Notes: generated from the letters alone by a model not told the origin. Shown: positions 1 through 6,451, numbered from the stretch's first letter. The stretch: DNA of 6,567 nt from Clostridia bacterium (GCA_900753245.1 CAADYJ010000031.1:1-6567); one strand, 5' to 3'. Numbers and translations: made by a program.

Positions 1-60
1 ATTATTAAAGGAACTAAAAATGTAAAAACAACTAATGAATATGTCTTAAGATATTGGTAA
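1..60 (+). CDS. C-terminal end of an upstream gene (partial)
   Basis: The first reading frame is open from the window edge to a TAA at 58-60 and would encode 19 residues ending in EYVLRYW. The other two plus-strand frames hit stops almost at once (TAA at 4-6 in one, TAA at 22-24 in another). This fits the tail of a gene that starts upstream. Nothing in 19 residues identifies the family. Its position just before pilB makes another pilus or pseudopilin gene possible, but that is only inference. Confidence 0.4.
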   Translation: MIKGTKNVKTTNEYVLRYW

Positions 61-64
61 TTAT

Positions 65-112
65 TTGAAATTAGCAAAAAATATATATTAATAATATAAA
101 ATAAGTTATAAT
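65..112 (+). promoter_or_regulatory. possible promoter of the pilus operon
   Basis: A perfect -10 hexamer TATAAT lies at 107-112, about 40 bases before the pilB start codon. No good -35 hexamer sits 16-18 bases upstream of it: 84-89 reads TATATT. A TTGAAA at 65-70 is too far from this -10. It could pair with the weak TTAATA at 88-93 with a 17-base spacer. In DNA this AT-rich such matches are expected by chance, so the placement is tentative. The gap after the upstream gene and the tight spacing downstream make a promoter here plausible. Confidence 0.3.
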
Positions 113-152
113 AAAAGTATATACACATAAGAAAAAGAAAGGAGAAATTTAA

Positions 153-1769
153 ATGGCACAACCAATTGGAATAGAATTAGCAAAAAGAAAAATTATTTCA
201 GAAGAAGATATAAACAAAGCATTAGAATATCAAAAGATTCACCCTAAGAAAAAGTTGGGAGATATAATAAGTATACTTCATTTATGTGATCCTAATATAT
301 TAATTAATGCAATAGGAGAAATACTAGATGAGAAAGCTATACTTTTAGAAGAAGCAAATATAAAAATAAATATTCCTGACTATATTTCATTAGATATTGC
401 AAAACAAAATAAAGCAATACCTTTTGAAGTAGATGGAGGAAGAATAAAAGTATGTTTTGCAGATACTACAAATAAAAGAGCAATAGAAACAGTAAGACTT
501 ATATTATTAAATAAAGGTCTTATAATGGACAAATATATTACATTTGAAACAAATATTGAAGAAATATTAAATTCTATAGAAGGAGTAGCATCTGACAATA
601 TAAATACTAATAGAGATATTACAGGACTAGTAGATAGTATTATAAAAACAGCTATGGAAAAAAGAGCTAGTGATATTCACTTTGAGCCAATGGATGATAA
701 ACTAAGAATTCGTTATCGTATAGATGGTCAATTAATTACTGCTGTAAATATAGATAAAGAAAAGCAAGCTCAAATAATAGGAAGATTAAAAGCAATATCA
801 AATATGCACCAAGAAAAGCAAGAATCTCAGGATGGTAGAATTATATTATACCCAGATTACAACATTCGTGTTTCTTCACAAAGAAATGTATATGGAGAGA
901 AATTTGTATTAAGATTATTAAAGAAAAACGCAGGAATAAAAAAGATATTTGACTTAGGATTCCCAGAAGATTCAAAACTTGTAAAAGATAGTTTTGAAAA
1001 GAAAAATAGTATTACAATAATAGCAGCACCTACTGGAGAAGGTAAAACTACTACACTATACAGTGTTATAGATATGCTAAATAGACCAGAAATTAATATA
1101 ACCACAATAGAAGATCCAGTTGAAATACGTATACCAGGACTTAATCAAATAGAAATTGATTCTAAAACGTCATTTTCAGATTCATTAAGGACAGTTTTAA
1201 GACAAGATCCAGATATTATTCTAGTAGGAGAGATAAGAGATAATGAAACAGCTGAAATAGCTATGCAATCTGGACAAACAGGTCATTATGTATTATCAAC
1301 AATACATACAATAAACAGCATAGAAGTAATAACAAGATTAAGAAAAATGGGAATATCAAACTACGATATTGCAAGTACACTTGCAACAACTATATCACAA
1401 AGATTAGTAAGAAAGGTATGCCCACATTGTGCAGTAAAAAGAGACTTTAAAGAAGAAGAAAAAAATATTATGAATTCAATAGCAGAAAAATATGGAGTTA
1501 CATTAGATTTTAATGGAAAACAGACCTATGATGCTATAGGATGTGAATACTGTAATAACACAGGTTACTATGACAGAATAGCTGTATTTGAAGTGCTAAT
1601 TATAGATGATGCAATAAAAGAATTAATTACAAAAGATGCATCTAGTATAGAAATTAGAGATGAAGCATTAAAAAGAGGATATAAGCCATTAATTATTGAT
1701 GGGTTATATAAAATATTAGATGGAAAAACAACACTAGAGGAATTAAATAATAAATTGGTTATTTACTAA
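153..1769 (+). CDS. pilB: PilB/GspE-type pilus assembly ATPase
   Basis: This is a 538-residue cytoplasmic hexameric ATPase that powers pilin polymerisation through PilC. The start ATG is preceded by AAAGGAG at 138-144 with an 8-base spacer. An N-terminal MshEN-like region spans about residues 20-140, with the typical IAKQNKAIPF stretch at 82-91. The catalytic core has ASDIHFEP at 172-179, Walker A APTGEGKT at 292-299, an Asp box IEDPVE at 319-324, Walker B DIILVGEIRD at 354-363 and a His box around H378 and H385. Two zinc-binding pairs, C423/C426 and C464/C467, are typical of PilB/GspE and absent from PilT. The first Walker A glycine is Ala (A292), while the key G297, K298 and T299 remain. 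Length and motif order are normal for the family. Whether it serves a type IV pilus or a type II secretion pseudopilus cannot be separated by sequence alone. The PilT-like neighbour favours a pilus. Confidence 0.95.
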   Translation: MAQPIGIELAKRKIISEEDINKALEYQKIHPKKKLGDIISILHLCDPNILINAIGEILDEKAILLEEANIKINIPDYISLDIAKQNKAIPFEVDGGRIKVCFADTTNKRAIETVRLILLNKGLIMDKYITFETNIEEILNSIEGVASDNINTNRDITGLVDSIIKTAMEKRASDIHFEPMDDKLRIRYRIDGQLITAVNIDKEKQAQIIGRLKAISNMHQEKQESQDGRIILYPDYNIRVSSQRNVYGEKFVLRLLKKNAGIKKIFDLGFPEDSKLVKDSFEKKNSITIIAAPTGEGKTTTLYSVIDMLNRPEINITTIEDPVEIRIPGLNQIEIDSKTSFSDSLRTVLRQDPDIILVGEIRDNETAEIAMQSGQTGHYVLSTIHTINSIEVITRLRKMGISNYDIASTLATTISQRLVRKVCPHCAVKRDFKEEEKNIMNSIAEKYGVTLDFNGKQTYDAIGCEYCNNTGYYDRIAVFEVLIIDDAIKELITKDASSIEIRDEALKRGYKPLIIDGLYKILDGKTTLEELNNKLVIY

Positions 1770-1785
1770 TGAGAAAGGAGAAAAA

Positions 1786-2886
1786 ATGGTAGACATAAAT
1801 AAAATATTAGAAGAAGCAAAACAAAGAGATGCATCAGACGTACATTTAATTTGTGGACTAAAACCAATGCTTAGAATTTCAAGAGAACTAACATCAATAG
1901 AAGAAGTAGAAGAATTAACAAATGATGATATGTATGAAATATATGATTACTTTGTTAGAGGAAATTTAGACAAAGACAAAGTATTTAAAGAAACAAAAAA
2001 ATTAGATTGTTCATTTGAATTTGAAGACATAAGACTAAGAGTAAATATTTCTTATTCAAATGAAATACCACTATTTACCTTACGTTTAATAAAAAATACA
2101 TTACCAAGGTATGAAGATTTAGGTGTTCCAGATATAGTAAGAAGAATGACAACACAACCTCAAGGGTTGATATTAGTAACTGGTAAAACAAACTCGGGTA
2201 AAACTACAACATTAAATGCATTAATAAATAATATTAATGAAACTCAAAATAAAAAGATTCTAACATTAGAAAGCCCAGTTGAATATATGCATACATCAAA
2301 AAAATCAATAATTGTTCAAAAAGAGATAGGCGAAGGAAGAGATTGTTTATGTTATAGTGATGGTGTAAAAAATTCTTTAAGAGAAGACTGTGATATAATT
2401 GTAGTAGGAGAGATTCGTGACAGAGAAACTATGGATGCAGCAATAGAAACAGCAGAAGCAGGACATTTAGTAATAGGAACATTACATACTAAATCTTGCG
2501 CTGAAACTATAGACAGAATGATAAACTTCTATGATGTAAGTGATCAAGCTAGTATAAAATATTTAATAGCTTCATTACTAAAGTTAGTAGTATCACAAAG
2601 ATTACTAAAAGGAAAGAATGGAAAATTAGTATTAGTACCTGAAGTAATGGTAGTAGATAACATTGTAGCAGGTATAATAAGAAAAGAAAAAATAAGTGTA
2701 TCAGAAATAGAAGATGCAATACAAAGTAATTTAGAAAAAGGAAGTATAGGACTTATAAACTCAATAGCTGAATTATTTGTAGATGACAAAATAACATTAG
2801 AACAAGCTAAAGCTCAAATAGAAGAGAAAAACTTAGAAATATTAAATAGAACTATTATGCAATTAAAAATTAAGAGAGGAAATTAA
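1786..2886 (+). CDS. pilT: PilT-type pilus retraction ATPase
   Basis: This 366-residue ATPase belongs to the PilT branch: it lacks the zinc cysteine pairs and has the short PilT-type N-terminal domain starting with the DASDVHL motif (15-21). PilT depolymerises pili and drives retraction and twitching. The start is set by AAAGGAG at 1774-1780, five bases before ATG. It lies 16 bases after pilB. Walker A is GKTNSGKT at 133-140, Walker B is DIIVVGEIRD at 203-212 and the His box is AEAGHLVIGTLHT at 223-235. Two positions depart from the usual family sequence: the Asp box reads LESPVE (161-166), where most PilT proteins have EDP, and the loop before Walker B reads EDCD instead of EDPD. The C-terminal helix region (GLINSIAELF, 322-331) matches the PilT tail. 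The conserved AIRNLIRE motif is not recognisable as such; IVAGIIRKEK (293-302) occupies that area. Divergent, but probably active. Confidence 0.9.
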   Translation: MVDINKILEEAKQRDASDVHLICGLKPMLRISRELTSIEEVEELTNDDMYEIYDYFVRGNLDKDKVFKETKKLDCSFEFEDIRLRVNISYSNEIPLFTLRLIKNTLPRYEDLGVPDIVRRMTTQPQGLILVTGKTNSGKTTTLNALINNINETQNKKILTLESPVEYMHTSKKSIIVQKEIGEGRDCLCYSDGVKNSLREDCDIIVVGEIRDRETMDAAIETAEAGHLVIGTLHTKSCAETIDRMINFYDVSDQASIKYLIASLLKLVVSQRLLKGKNGKLVLVPEVMVVDNIVAGIIRKEKISVSEIEDAIQSNLEKGSIGLINSIAELFVDDKITLEQAKAQIEEKNLEILNRTIMQLKIKRGN

Positions 2887-2889
2887 AAA

Positions 2890-4240
2890 ATGCCAGAATA
2901 TGTGTATCGTGCAGTAACAAACAAAGGATTAATAGTAAGAAACAAAGTAGAAGACGTTAATAAACAAACTTTAATTAGAAGGTTAAAGGCAAATGGATTA
3001 ACGCCTATTAGAGTTGTTCAAGTAGGATATATGTCAAAAAATAGAAAAAAGAAAAAGAAAAATGTTGCAAATGTAGACGAAATAATGAAGTCAGCTAGAA
3101 CTACAAACATTATGCGAAATGATGCAAAAAATAATCTATCATTTATGGAAGAGTTAAATTTAAAGCTTTCAGCAACACAGAAAATAACAAATCGTGATTT
3201 AGTAATATTTACACAAAATTTTTACTTGCTTAAAAAAGCAAACTTTAATAATATACATGCGTTAAATACATTAATAGAAAGTACAGAAAACCTTTCTTTA
3301 AAGGGAATTTTGGAGGACATATTAGCAGGAGTAGAAGGACGGAGATTATATGTATACGACAATGGAATACTATTCAAATGTATTTCCATATATATATATA
3401 AACATGATAAAAGTTGGAGAATTATCAGGTTCACTAACCAATTCATTAAAACAAGCAGTAAAATATTTAGATGATACTAATGATATTACTAAGAAGGTAA
3501 AGAAAATAGTTATACCAAATGTTTTACAATTAGTGGGTTTAATTATAATGTTAGTAGTAGGAACTTTAGTTGGTGTTCCAGCAATTCAAAATGTATATGA
3601 TGCAGTAGGAAGTAAAGATACATTACCAGGACCTACACTTGCATTTTCAAATTTTATAAAAGGTTTAATAAATGTCTGGTATATTCCGGTTACATTAATT
3701 ATTGCAATTACTATAGGAATAATATTCTATATAAACACTCCTAAAGGAAAATACAATTTTCACTATTTTAAATATAGAATGCCTATATTTGGAAAGTTAA
3801 TTTATAGTTTAGACTTTTCAAGATTTATTAAAGCAATGTTGCTTAACTTAGATAATGGTATGAGAATTCAAGATGCACTAGAAGTAAGTAAAAATGTAGT
3901 AAGTAATTATGTATTCTTATCTATGGTAGAAACATCAATTAATAATATTTTAATTGGACAATCTTGGATAGAACCTTTTGAAAAATTGGGACTTTCTTCA
4001 GCAATGATAACTGAAATGCTAAAAATAGGTATGAAAACAGACTTATCGGAAATGATGGAAAAATTAGTAGAGTATATGGAAATTGACATAGATAATATAC
4101 TAGATAAGATAATGAAAGTATTACCACAAGTAATGTATTCAATAGTAGGTATAGTATTAATATTCTTCGTAATTATTATACTTGTACCAATGCTTGAAGT
4201 ATATATGGGAAGTTTCTTATTCTCAGCAGCGGGAGTTTAA
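2890..4240 (+). CDS. pilC: PilC/GspF-type inner-membrane platform protein, with one +1 frame change
   Basis: This is the membrane platform that links the PilB/PilT motors to the growing fibre. It starts 3 bases after pilT, with its AGAGGA binding site inside the pilT end (translational coupling). Read through, it has 449 residues. The first 150 lie in one frame (2890-3339). After skipping C3340 the rest continue in the +1 frame (3341-4240). The N-terminal domain (EYVYRAVTNKG) is followed by a lysine-rich linker near residues 50-60. The first T2SSF domain spans about 95-225 and includes GELSGSL at 176-182, encoded after the shift. Predicted membrane segments lie near 207-232, 262-282 and 410-435, and the second T2SSF domain fills about 290-415. 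Without the shift, translation stops at 3474 after 194 residues with no membrane segment. ATG 3350 has GGAG at 3341-3344, so a separately initiated second half (296 residues) is an alternative. Both halves look conserved apart from the break. Confidence 0.85.
3335..3349 (+). other. +1 frame-change site at a CGG codon in pilC
   Basis: The zero frame reads GAA GGA CGG AGA. Skipping C3340 gives GAA GGA GGA GAT TAT ATG, which restores a typical GspF sequence (V-E-G-G-D-Y-M-Y-T-T-M-E-Y-Y). The window for the shift is narrow. The +1 frame is closed by TAG at 3332-3334, and family-like sequence in the +1 frame begins by about 3347. The CGG codon therefore sits inside a ~15-base interval. The upstream AAGGA could act as a Shine-Dalgarno-like stimulator, but this is inference. 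Simple mutation or sequencing error is the alternative. Confidence 0.75.
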
Positions 4241-4246
4241 AAGTGA

Positions 4247-4253
4247 GAAAGGG
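4247..4253 (+). promoter_or_regulatory. ribosome binding site that fixes the ROK kinase start
   Basis: GAAAGGG at 4247-4253 lies seven bases before ATG 4261. A GTG at 4243 in the same frame would add six residues (reading as M-R-K-G-E-K) but lies upstream of this site and has no site of its own. ROK proteins begin almost directly with the K-I-G-I-D-L-G-G motif, so ATG 4261 is the better start. Confidence 0.65.
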
Positions 4254-4260
4254 TGAAAAA

Positions 4261-5151
4261 ATGAAAATTGGAATTGATTTGGGTGGAAGTCATATTGCAG
4301 TAGGAATAGTATCACCAGAAGAAAAAATATTAAAAAAGATAGATAAACAAATATCTTTTGTAGATATGAATAAAGAAAATATAAAAATACAAATAAGAGA
4401 TACAATAGTATCTCTTATTAATAATATAATAAAAGAGCTTCAAATACCTGTATTTGTAATAGAAAAAATAGGAATAGGAGTTCCAGGAATTGTAGAAAAA
4501 AACATTATAAAAAAATGTGAAAAATTTGAAATAAAAGAATATGACTTAGCAAAAAATATAGAAGAATATTATGGAATACCTGTAAAATTAGTAAATGATT
4601 CAGAAGCAGCATTGTTAGCAGAAAAGAAATATGGAGCGTTAAAAGATTCAAAAAATGCAGTATTTTTATGTATAGGGACAGGAATTGGTGGAGGAATAAT
4701 ATATGAAGAAAATGTTACTTCATCAGAATGTGGACATATAATCATAAATAGTAGTGGAGATAAATGCCACTGTGGAAATAAAGGATGTTTTGAAACGTAT
4801 TGCTCGATGAGAGTATTTAAAAACCAAATAATTCAAATTTTTAACTTAGATAAAAACGTAGCACAAGAAGATATACTAAATATATTAAAAAATGAAATAA
4901 ATCAAAATAATAAAGTTATAAATGAGTATATAAATGAGTATTTAGAAAATTTTTGTATAGGTATAGCCAATATTGTAAATACCATTCATACTGACACAAT
5001 ATGTTTAGGAGGAGGTTTTACATATTTTAAAGATATTCTATATGATAAATTAGTTAAAAAAGTACAAGAATATAATTTTCAGTTTGATGCACCTAAAATT
5101 GTATTGTCAAATCTTCAAAATGATGCTGGAATAATAGGATCAATAATTTAA
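4261..5151 (+). CDS. ROK-family sugar kinase (glucokinase-like)
   Basis: This 296-residue cytoplasmic protein belongs to the ROK (repressor, ORF, kinase) family and probably phosphorylates a hexose such as glucose or an N-acetyl-sugar with ATP. The N-terminal phosphate-binding motif IGIDLGGS is at residues 3-10. GIGVPGIV is at 71-78, the catalytic-Asp motif VNDSEAA at 111-117 (D113) and the glycine-rich GTGIGGG at 139-145. The ECGH motif (156-159) followed by CHCGNKGC (169-176) forms the family zinc site (H159, C169, C171, C176). There is no N-terminal helix-turn-helix, so it is a kinase rather than a ROK repressor. The loop between GGG and ECGH is about ten residues, some six fewer than in usual glucokinases, close to the sugar-binding Glu, so the substrate is uncertain. 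It begins 20 bases after pilC and ends at the next gene, so it is embedded in the pilus operon. Its role there is unknown; it may simply be co-transcribed. Confidence 0.88.
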   Translation: MKIGIDLGGSHIAVGIVSPEEKILKKIDKQISFVDMNKENIKIQIRDTIVSLINNIIKELQIPVFVIEKIGIGVPGIVEKNIIKKCEKFEIKEYDLAKNIEEYYGIPVKLVNDSEAALLAEKKYGALKDSKNAVFLCIGTGIGGGIIYEENVTSSECGHIIINSSGDKCHCGNKGCFETYCSMRVFKNQIIQIFNLDKNVAQEDILNILKNEINQNNKVINEYINEYLENFCIGIANIVNTIHTDTICLGGGFTYFKDILYDKLVKKVQEYNFQFDAPKIVLSNLQNDAGIIGSII

Positions 5152-5153
5152 TG

Positions 5154-5159
5154 AAAGGA
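5154..5159 (+). promoter_or_regulatory. ribosome binding site that fixes the prepilin start
   Basis: AAAGGA at 5154-5159 is six bases before ATG 5166. An earlier in-frame ATG at 5151 overlaps the kinase stop codon, but it would place this binding site inside the gene. Starting at 5166 gives a short eight-residue leader ending in Gly, as expected for a prepilin. Confidence 0.65.
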
Positions 5160-5165
5160 AAAAAG

Positions 5166-6096
5166 ATGAATATAAAAAAAGAAAGAGGTATAACATTAAT
5201 AGCGTTAGTGGTAACTATAATAGTATTAATAATATTAGCAGGTATAAGTATAAATTTATTATTTGAAAAACAAGGTATAATATTAAAAGCTAAGCAAGGA
5301 AAAATAGATATGCAACAGGCGAAAGTAAATGAAGAAGAAGTATTAAATGATGTGTCAAAATATATTGAGAATGAAATAAATGAAAGTGAAATAGTAGAAA
5401 TACCGATAAATAGTTTTTTAAAAGCAGGAGAATATATAAAATATGATACGGGAGTGAGTGATGTAGGAAAAAATGGAATAATAATGTGTAGAGTATTATA
5501 TGATACAAATTCAGAGTATGGAATACAAATAATATCAGATAATAAAATAAAAGATATTACATTAGGAGGAAAAGATTGGGATACATCAAGTAATATTTAT
5601 AATAATGTAATACAAATATTAAATAGTGAAGCAGAAAAGTATATAAATAATAAATATGTAACAGATGCAAGATGTATAGGAAGTAATCCAACTATAAAAA
5701 ATGAAATATTTATAAATAAAAATTTAGAGAATGTAGGACCAGTGAAATTAGAATTTACTTCTGCAATATCTAGTGCTAATAATATGAAAGAAGAAGATAC
5801 AAATTATATAATAGATCAAAAACAAATAAATGATTTGAAGATAAATATAGCGCCAAATTGTTGGTTAGCATCTCGTTGGGTAGATAGAAGAAACTCATCT
5901 TCTTATTGTGGTTTTGGTGTACGTCATATAGACGCATATGGTAGTGCAAAGGGTGCTACTGGCTTATGTGGAATATCTGCAAAACGGATCTAGTGGTGGT
6001 TCTGGAATATCAGGTCTCAGAGCAGTTTTTTCTTTAAAGTCAAATGTTAAGATAATAGAAGGAAAAGGAACAGACAAAGACCCATATATAATGTAA
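5166..6096 (+). CDS. prepilin-like protein with a variable lectin-like C-terminal tip, one +1 frame change
   Basis: The eight-residue leader MNIKKERG ends at a probable prepilin-peptidase site (G8/I9). It is followed by the hydrophobic helix ITLIALVVTIIVLIILAG (9-26), which would anchor the protein in the membrane and then pack it in the pilus core. The fifth mature residue is Ala (A13) instead of the usual Glu. A polar, helix-rich neck follows (about 33-75), then a globular part. From about 229 the tip runs W-L-A-S-R (233-237), F-G-V-R (250-253) and, after the frame change, L-R-A-V-F-S-L. This resembles C-type-lectin or sulfatase-modifying-factor-like tips of clostridial pseudopilins. The zero frame stops at TAG 5991-5993. 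Skipping one base near 5985 continues 36 codons to TAA 6094-6096, giving 309 residues ending in G-T-D-K-D-P-Y-I-M. It starts 14 bases after the kinase and is the last operon gene. The ligand is unknown. Confidence 0.75.
5850..6030 (+). other. candidate hypervariable region (DGR variable-repeat-like)
   Basis: By hand count, GC is about 42% over 5851-6030 against about 21% over 5701-5850. About 25 of 42 codons from 5856 to 5981 end in T or C, against about a third in an earlier stretch of the same gene. Adenine-specific mutagenesis of an AAC/AAT-rich template would leave this pattern. The encoded segment is rich in S, G, Y, N and H between fixed anchors (A-S-R, F-G-V-R, L-R-A-V-F-S-L), as in C-type-lectin-fold targets of diversity-generating retroelements. 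No template repeat or reverse transcriptase is visible here, so the assignment is inferred. Confidence 0.45.
5979..5988 (+). other. +1 frame-change site at a CGG codon in the prepilin gene
   Basis: The zero frame reads GCA AAA CGG ATC TAG and ends. Skipping one base (C5985, or one A of the preceding A4 run) gives GGA TCT AGT GGT GGT, then L-R-A-V-F-S-L-K-S and a natural end just before the terminator. The +1 frame is open from 5932, so this break is less tightly bounded than the one in pilC. The family pattern on each side places it near the CGG. A one-base slip in the A run, by mutation or assembly error, is a simple alternative. Confidence 0.65.
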
Positions 6097-6116
6097 TTTA
6101 AATTATAATTAAGAAG

Positions 6117-6141
6117 AAAACGCTATATATAGCGTTTTTTT
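6117..6141 (+). terminator. intrinsic terminator of the pilus operon
   Basis: A nine-base-pair stem AAAACGCTA / TAGCGTTTT with a TATA loop is followed by a run of seven T (6135-6141). The core CGCTATATATAGCG is a perfect palindrome. It lies 20 bases after the frame-shifted stop at 6094-6096. The A run on the other side could also let it work on the minus strand. Confidence 0.85.
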
Positions 6142-6142
6142 C

Positions 6143-6185
6143 AGACTGTTGACAAAGTATATAAAAATATTTTGTTAAACAGTCT
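6143..6185. repeat. imperfect inverted repeat, hairpin or insertion-sequence end
   Basis: AGACTGTT (6143-6150) pairs with AACAGTCT (6178-6185). A short bulge follows, and GACAAA at 6151-6156 faces TTTGTT at 6171-6176. A T-rich stretch lies to the right (6186-6204). It may be a second terminator, or the outer structure of the degraded insertion sequence whose transposase tail lies at 6237-6383. The sequence alone does not settle which. Confidence 0.5.
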
Positions 6186-6231
6186 TTTTCTTTTTTATTT
6201 TTTTAAAATTTAAAAAAAAAGTAAAAATAAC

Positions 6232-6244
6232 GGGCATTATGCCC
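6232..6244 (-). terminator. small hairpin at the end of the transposase remnant
   Basis: GGGCA-TTA-TGCCC forms a five-base-pair stem with a three-base loop, and the loop is the stop codon of the minus-strand remnant. On the minus strand it is followed by a T-rich stretch (reverse complement of 6218-6230), so it could have terminated transposase transcription. The stem is short. Confidence 0.35.
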
Positions 6245-6383
6245 ATACTTTTTCCTTCTTTATTGCTATATTTTTCATGTTTTGTGCAGCACAAATAAGC
6301 CATGTATAATTTTGATTTTTCTCTATCCCCTCAATAAAATAAATACTTTTAAAATTTCTATCAGAAGTTACCCTACAAAAAAT
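6237..6383 (-). pseudogene. C-terminal remnant of an insertion-sequence transposase
   Basis: On the minus strand a 48-codon open stretch ends at TAA (6239-6237) and contains D-R-N-F-K-S-I-Y-F-I-E-G-I-E-K and then Y-T-W-L-I-C-A-A-Q-N-M-K. I associate this tail with DDE transposases of the IS1182/IS4-like type common in clostridia; the family assignment is from memory and moderate. An in-frame stop (plus-strand 6384-6386) closes the frame upstream and there is no start codon or catalytic domain, so this is a decayed fragment. Its stop is followed by a hairpin, as at the end of a transposase gene. It is oriented against the pilus operon, and the two meet tail to tail. Confidence 0.6.
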
Positions 6384-6423
6384 TTACGGTAGAAAAAAGA
6401 AAATATTTGACGAAAAAATTATG

Positions 6424-6451
6424 TAGACAAAATGAAAAAATGTGATATAAT
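6424..6451 (+). promoter_or_regulatory. extended -10 promoter for a downstream gene
   Basis: TAGACA (6424-6429, one mismatch to TTGACA) is followed after 16 bases by TATAAT (6446-6451), preceded by TG one base upstream (6443-6444). This is a textbook extended -10 and the best promoter in the window. It would start a plus-strand transcript near 6458 with an untranslated leader of about 100 bases or more. Confidence 0.65.

Noticed and set aside
2544..2789. Minus-strand open frame over the pilT 3' half
   Set aside because: It is the antisense shadow of an A-rich gene, with no ribosome binding site and Ser/Phe/Ile-rich low-complexity content. The other minus-strand frames at 380-598, 857-1105, 3222-3446, 3907-4142, 4223-4405 and 5290-5508 fail for the same reasons.
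3300..3420. Classical P-site slippage as the mechanism at the pilC CGG
   Set aside because: A Gly-tRNA moved from GGA to GAC would pair poorly. If the shift is real, out-of-frame reading of GGA next to a vacant CGG fits better.
3340..3474. Zero-frame tail of pilC as a genuine C-terminus
   Set aside because: These 45 codons after CGG show no family pattern, while the +1 frame over the same bases carries the conserved F-P-Y-I and G-E-L-S-G sequence.
4243..4260. GTG start for the ROK kinase
   Set aside because: It would add six residues with no binding site upstream. The site at 4247-4253 serves ATG 4261.
6186..6230. T-rich then A-rich stretch as a replication origin or regulatory palindrome
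   Set aside because: It is a simple homopolymer-rich sequence between two hairpins, with no DnaA-box-like or iterated motif.
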